From the NCBI GenBank assembly GCA_037957365.1, contig JARHVA010000458.1, positions 5,113,001-5,177,000 of the forward strand: a DNA stretch of 64,000 nucleotides. Direction: 5' to 3'. The position numbers and the translations under genes were made by a program. The DNA is from Torreya grandis (Eukaryota; Streptophyta; Pinopsida; Cupressales; Taxaceae). A model generated the notes under the pieces. The model did not search any database, was not told the origin of the DNA, and saw only the letters and a program-made list of their open reading frames with translations. Of the stretch, positions 59,626-64,000 are shown in pieces; positions within the stretch are counted from its first letter, which is position 1, and each line of letters opens with the position of its first letter.

Positions 59626-60349
59626 GAGTGATGACTTTTTACCCGCGAGCTTCTTTGAATCAAAATCCATGTCCAAACTGCTCTGCTCAGATGTATCCAG
59701 CCTCATCCACTGAACTCTATCCGCCATCTCCTCCAAGAACACCAAGGCTTTCCAGTTCTTAAGCCTATCAAATATATCTGTCTTCCGCTTAAGAACATGC
59801 ATCTCCTTCCTGCTCATGTGACCAAGCCTACGAAGCCACGTCTCCGCAATAGAAGAAGAATCAGTAATATAAACAAGTAGATAAAGTATACCTATTTTCT
59901 TACCACCAGCTAATTCAAGTGCTACCACTGTGAGAGTTCTTGTGCATCTCTCATCACCCAATCTTTCTGAAGAAATTAGCCATATCTCCAAACCTGGGAC
60001 CTGCATGACCTTCATCAACACCTGTGTTGGCCGCCTGCAATTTCAACGTCACTTCCCCTTTGCCAATTCTTTGGCAAGGCTTACCAGCTCCTCTACCTGG
60101 GGCTGCATGGAAAGAGGCAACTGAATCTTTTATCCAAGATTCAACTTTATCCAAGAAACCTGCAAACACATCCTGTGCAACAACACCTGCTACATCTATA
60201 TCTTCAATTTCTTCATGTTGATCTGTTACCAACCAACAATGTTCTTTTACCTGCTCTTTCTTTCCATCGAATCGTGAGTAACCGTCTGTGCTTTTCAACT
60301 CCTCCATTCTTAGCTTACTTTGATTTATCGTTGCTCTACTCCCACTCAA
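59593..60349 (-). pseudogene. Copia gag end, protease and pre-integrase relic
   Basis: On minus an ATG at 60349 opens MSGSRATINQSKLRMEELKS. WIKDSVASFHAAPGR near 60142-60100 is the protease active-site region, D-S-V-A instead of D-S-G-A. LISSERLGDERCTRTL near 59975-59930 and GKKIGILYL near 59905 continue the protease region. WLRRLGHMSRKEMHVLKRK near 59840-59785 is the GAG-pre-integrase block of copia elements. Gag is almost entirely deleted: protease starts within about 200 bases of the start codon. A frame change lies near 60000. Confidence 0.85.
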
Positions 60350-60406
60350 TCAGAAACCCCTGAGAGTGCCCTGTAATCAAAACACACCCTGCTTCCTGCA
60401 ACCTTA

Positions 60407-60418
60407 GCTCTGATACCA
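60407..60418 (-). promoter_or_regulatory. Primer-binding site of the young copia element
   Basis: TGGTATCAGAGC on the minus strand, two bases after the 5' LTR; complementary to the 3' end of plant initiator methionine tRNA. Confidence 0.92.
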
Positions 60419-60420
60419 CT

Positions 60421-61615
60421 TGTCAGGAATCTAGAACAACAAACATGCTCTGATCCCACTTGTCAGGATGCGAAACCGGAAACATACAATTGATTACCAA
60501 ACTTTAAACAACTTAATATGCAGAAATAAACCAGATTCACCAAGTAACTAGAATTTAGAATAACACAGCATATGAGAGACAATACACAACTTGTATTAAC
60601 ACTTTATACAGAAAAGAATACAATAAAGAAGATGCCACTCCTTCTCCACCACCTTACAGAGGTTTCCCACACCTCAAGTGAACAGTAATTCTTCTCCCCA
60701 AAGCTCTCCCTCTCACAGGTCCCAACACCCAACTCAAATACAGAGTTGGTGTTCACCTCCCATGCTCCACGCATAACACAAGTGCTCCACGCACTCCACA
60801 AGCACTCCACATGCTCCACAAGTACTCAAAGTACTTCAAGTAGATCTCCCATGAACCTGTAATAACCTGCACTTCAACAGACCATACTTATGGAAGGAAC
60901 TCCCTTGCCTTCCTCTTGCTCTATCCGAGTACACACCTGTACTCCAAGTAGATCCTGCTCCCTGTTGTGTTGCTGTCTATATGACCTTGCACACCTGCAA
61001 ATCAAACAATGGTTCTGCTCACCTGTGAACCTCGACCTTGCACACACATACACCTGCAGATCAACGATCTTACTTACCATGTAGATCTCCTATATAGGCC
61101 ATGCAACTGTGACCAAGATCCTACACTCTTGAAGAACCCAGCTGGCTCTCCAATCCAGCACCAACACACCTGGTACTGTGGCACTAGGAGGAACGCACCA
61201 TTGCTCTACCTCACACACAGAAGGAGCTTATAATTATGCTCTCTTACTCCCTAGCACACTTTTCCAATACAACCATGAGTCTATTATATAGATCTCATCC
61301 AAACAATAATTAGACATCTAATCACAATAATTAGATCCGCAGCTCTCAGTCTAAAATTAGATCTCTTCATGCAAACACTTGGTTCGTTAGCTAACTACCC
61401 GTAAATAGCTCGCAGTCGAACCACACAGGCAACCGACATCGGTCCCTGTCTGCCTGGAGGTGACCGACGTCGGCCGATATATGACCGACGTCGGTTGCTT
61501 CCCTTTGCTATCCTGCCGACATCGGCTGATCAGACTGACCCCAACTTCTCTGCAATCTTTAGCAACCTCCTCTCCTGTTTGCATCAGTGAAGCTTTTAGC
61601 TCCACAATCCTAACA
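60421..61615 (-). repeat. 5' LTR of the young copia element
   Basis: 1195 bp, matching 57150-58354. The palindromes at 61433-61535 differ from the partner by C-to-T/G-to-A changes inside GACGTC in both directions, so both copies are decaying independently. Confidence 0.97.
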
Positions 61616-61620
61616 TAGGT
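61616..61620. repeat. Target-site duplication TAGGT, right
   Basis: TAGGT immediately after the LTR, identical to 57145-57149. Confidence 0.93.
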
Positions 61621-62845
61621 TTCATGAGAGTGACTAATGTCATCATGGAATCAAAAAAATTGATTGGGATTGTACCATTTAGGAGGATTATTGGGATAAG
61701 TAAATGGTTTAGAGGGTACTAAAAATTGGTTAATTTGATGTACAATCAATGGTGTTTGAGAATATGGGGGATTGTTAGCTTTGGAAACTCCTAGATTGGT
61801 TTAAGGAGTATTGATAGTTTTTTCAGTGGTAGAAGTTTAAAAAGATCCTTTGAGGAATTTGGTATTAGGTTCAAACTATTTCATTAAGAAGTCTTGATGC
61901 TTGGCTTGCTCAAGATCCTCATTAAGTGTTTGAGGGGCAAATGTTTGAATCTTATATTGAAGAGGAGTTAAAATAGTTATAAAGAGTTTAAATAGATTAT
62001 CATCAGTCATGTTATGGTCAGCCTTATGGGCCAAAAATTTCCATCATTTGATAAAGTCATGAGCTAAATCAGTGGGAGATTACATAGCATTTATGAAATG
62101 GCTACGAAACTTTTTGGGAAGATCATTGTGTTCAAACTTTGTGACTAAAGGATTGATTAAATACTCTAGTTACCATATGTAATGTTAGGGAAGTTGGTTT
62201 TACCATTCTAATACATCGCTAGTGAGATTTTTTAACCAAAAGTTTAGTTGTGGTGAACATATTAATTTAGATCCACTCTTTGTAAATATTGCCAAATGCC
62301 TTAAGGAAAGATTTAGGGTATTTAGTCCCATCATAATTAATAGTTGGAGAAATGTTACCAATATCAATGTAAATATTGAAAGGGGACAAAGTCTCATCTT
62401 ATATGTTTTGAAGCATCTTGTTATTCATGATAGGTTTGTAAATGACATTTATTGTGACATATCTAAGAGGTGGAGGAATAAATTTTTGGTTATTTTGAGA
62501 GGTTAGAATCAGAGGTTAATTAGCCATATTGATCAAATGATGTTATAATTGCATCATTTGGGAGGTGTTAAATGTTTACATAAGGTTCATTTGTTGCACT
62601 ATAAGTGTAAGAAGTTGGGTTATATCAATTAGCAGGTTGGTGTTTGTAGGAGGACTTCCCAAATTGGTATTAGGGGGAGGGTTATTAGGAGGTGGATTAC
62701 CAGTGGGGTTGTTAGATATACTTTTGTCAATTTCTCTCACATTGTGTTGAGATGCTTGAATATAAGAATTATCTTGATAGGTACAAAAAGGATCCAATCC
62801 ACCTACCTTATCTTGAGGTGTGATTTGAACCATGTTACAATCCAC
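61621..62845 (-). pseudogene. gag of element C (5' part)
   Basis: On the minus strand the start is taken at 62845 (MDCNMVQITPQDKVGGLDPF), followed by an Asn/Pro-rich run (NPTGNPPPNNPPPN) and a hydrophobic helix (LLIDITQLLTLIVQQMNLM). The retrotransposon gag core lies at about 62300-61850 with VTKFEHNDLPKKFRSHFINA, LAHDFIKW and LTPLQYKIQTFAPQTLNEDL. Reading stops at the copia insertion. Several stops and frame changes are present. Confidence 0.75.
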
Positions 62846-64000
62846 ATATGAGAGAGGGGAAGAAGTATTCCAAGAGTTAGGATTTTATTGGGAGGTAAAG
62901 AAAGGAAGAAAAGAATACCCTATATAGTGTCTAAATGGATTCAGGTTGTCCAAAAATATTTTGATGGGAGATTTAATGATGCTTGATGAGAGAAACAAAA
63001 TTCAAGAAAGAAAAAAGAGAATTAGGGTCAGAGTTAGCTAGACAAAGAACTAATTCAACCAGATAAAAGAACAAGTTTAGCTAATAAGTACCGAGTTAAC
63101 TAGGTTGATAGAGTGCTACTAAAACATAGACTAAAAATAGTACATATTCATATGAGTCAACTATGTACTATTGGATAAAGGATAGAATAGAGAGATAAGA
63201 CCACATAGCTAGGTAGGTTGACTGTGCACTACTAGCAAGAAGGGAAAACACAATCAGTAAGAGACTATATTGACTAGGATGACAATGTTCTAAAACAAGG
63301 GAAAATTTTAAAAGATAATTCAATCAATAATGAAAGAAAGCAAACAAATAATTAGATCAATGTGATTGATCTAATTAGGTCACAAAACATAAACCTTACA
63401 CCAATGTTGGACAATGTAAGTTTTAAAATAAAATATGTAAAGATCAGAGAGCAAAAAATCAACTAAAAATTAAATGCTAAGTGGGCATCCTAAGTGTTAT
63501 TATATTATTAGAAAATTTTGATTTAAACGTGATAGGAGAGTTGGCTAAAATAGGGAACTAGAAAGTAGTCTAGAGTTAGTTTTAGGATGTTTGGGCTGAA
63601 AGGGATATGTGTTGGCAATGGTACTAGCTTGGTATTGGGGCTTACCCCCTCACTTTATAATCCCACAATGATAAGGGTGTCAAGGGATTTACCAATATAT
63701 ACCATTAACAACATATTTATACTTGGATATAAAACCAAGTTAGATTCCCCATTGGTGATAAAATCCAAGTAGGTAGGCCTTGTAAATACAATTGTTTAAA
63801 TGAATTTTGAATGTTATGTGGTTTGATAGTGTGTGCAAATGAGTAAAATAGTGTAAAAAAATAGTAATTTAAAAAACCACCTATTTAGATTATGTGAGTT
63901 GTTATAAGCATGCAAATAACTGAAAAAGAAATATGAATTAATTACTAGCAAATAGTTGCTAATTCCTTAATTAAGAATAATACAGATTTAGTTTAGGAAA
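62846..64000 (-). other. Leader region of element C
   Basis: AT-rich, with no coding signal and no convincing PBS. By analogy with element B (1.2 kb between LTR and gag) the 5' LTR would begin just outside the window. Confidence 0.45.

Larger units (their letters stand above)
57150..61615 (-). mobile_element. Young non-autonomous copia element (minus strand)
   Basis: A 4466-bp element with LTRs 57150-58354 and 60421-61615, flanked by perfect TAGGT duplications (57145-57149, 61616-61620). On the minus strand it has a PBS matching the initiator-Met tRNA type (TGGTATCAGAGC, 60407-60418 complement) and a PPT (AAGTGGGAGAT, 58355-58365 complement). LTR termini are TGTTAGG...CCTGACA. I count about 20 substitutions (nearly all transitions) and one 10-bp indel between the LTRs. 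The 2.07-kb interior has only scraps of gag, protease and RT. It inserted into gag of element C. Confidence 0.97.
48127..64000 (-). mobile_element. Element C: Ty3/gypsy Tat-type, minus strand, interrupted
   Basis: Read right to left: gag (62845-61616), the copia insertion (57150-61615), rest of gag and protease (57149-55730), RT (54640-53850), RNase H (53850-53220), second RNase H (about 53020-52640), integrase (about 52340-51400), 3' UTR repeats, PPT and 3' LTR (ending at 49677 on plus). The 5' LTR is expected right of 64000. All coding parts carry stops and frame changes. The left end is uncertain because element B inserted at 48126/48127, possibly inside this LTR. Confidence 0.82.

Noticed and set aside
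62846..64000. 5' LTR or primer-binding site of element C inside the window
   Set aside because: No LTR-like start, end or PBS could be matched to 48127-49677 in this stretch.

Overview
This window looks like intergenic heterochromatin from a seed plant with a large, repeat-rich genome. It is AT-rich, and I could place no host gene, tRNA, rRNA, operon or CRISPR. Almost everything I could assign is LTR retrotransposon in various states of decay. The plant assignment rests on three Ty3/gypsy Tat-type elements (reverse transcriptase, RNase H, a second RNase H, then integrase), one chromovirus with a chromodomain-like tail, and two copia elements with typical plant PPT/PBS motifs. A gymnosperm is possible but cannot be proven from the sequence alone.

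Layout. (1) 1-1858 and 17422 to about 21.9 kb appear to be two halves of one old plus-strand gypsy element O: integrase, then an extra coiled-coil ORF, a polypurine tract and a candidate LTR. (2) Tat element A (+, 1859-17421) sits inside O. (3) 22.3-25.7 kb holds a TA-anchored tandem duplication, a decayed minus-strand ORF of unknown function, a 42-bp minisatellite and a plus-strand chromovirus RNase H scrap. (4) 25.7-29.97 kb is a minus-strand chromovirus with a candidate 3' LTR, interrupted by a collapsed copia copy (28156-29104). (5) 29.97-33.5 kb is unassigned decayed DNA. (6) Tat element B (+, 33501-48126) is the most complete large element: LTRs about 8% diverged, a degraded TSD, PBS-like motif, gag, protease, RT, two RNase H domains, integrase and PPT. 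(7) 48127-64000 is mostly minus-strand Tat element C: 3' LTR with a TATA-like box, PPT, 3' UTR repeats, integrase, RNase H, RT, a protease duplicated as a large inverted repeat, and gag. (8) A young minus-strand copia derivative (57150-61615), with perfect TAGGT target-site duplications and LTRs about 1.7% diverged, splits the gag of C.

None of the coding regions looks functional. In-frame stops fall mostly where the families have Gln or Trp, and several catalytic codons carry G-to-A changes, as expected from long-term cytosine methylation and deamination. The most unusual signal is a family of short CG-centred palindromes (ACCGACGTCGGT and derivatives). These occur in clusters in the LTRs and leader of gypsy element B and also in the LTRs and interior of the unrelated copia element. 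An analogous set (ACCATCGATGGT type) lies in the leader of A. A second structural surprise is the 294-bp-armed inverted duplication of the protease in C. No complete new system with a demonstrable function was found.
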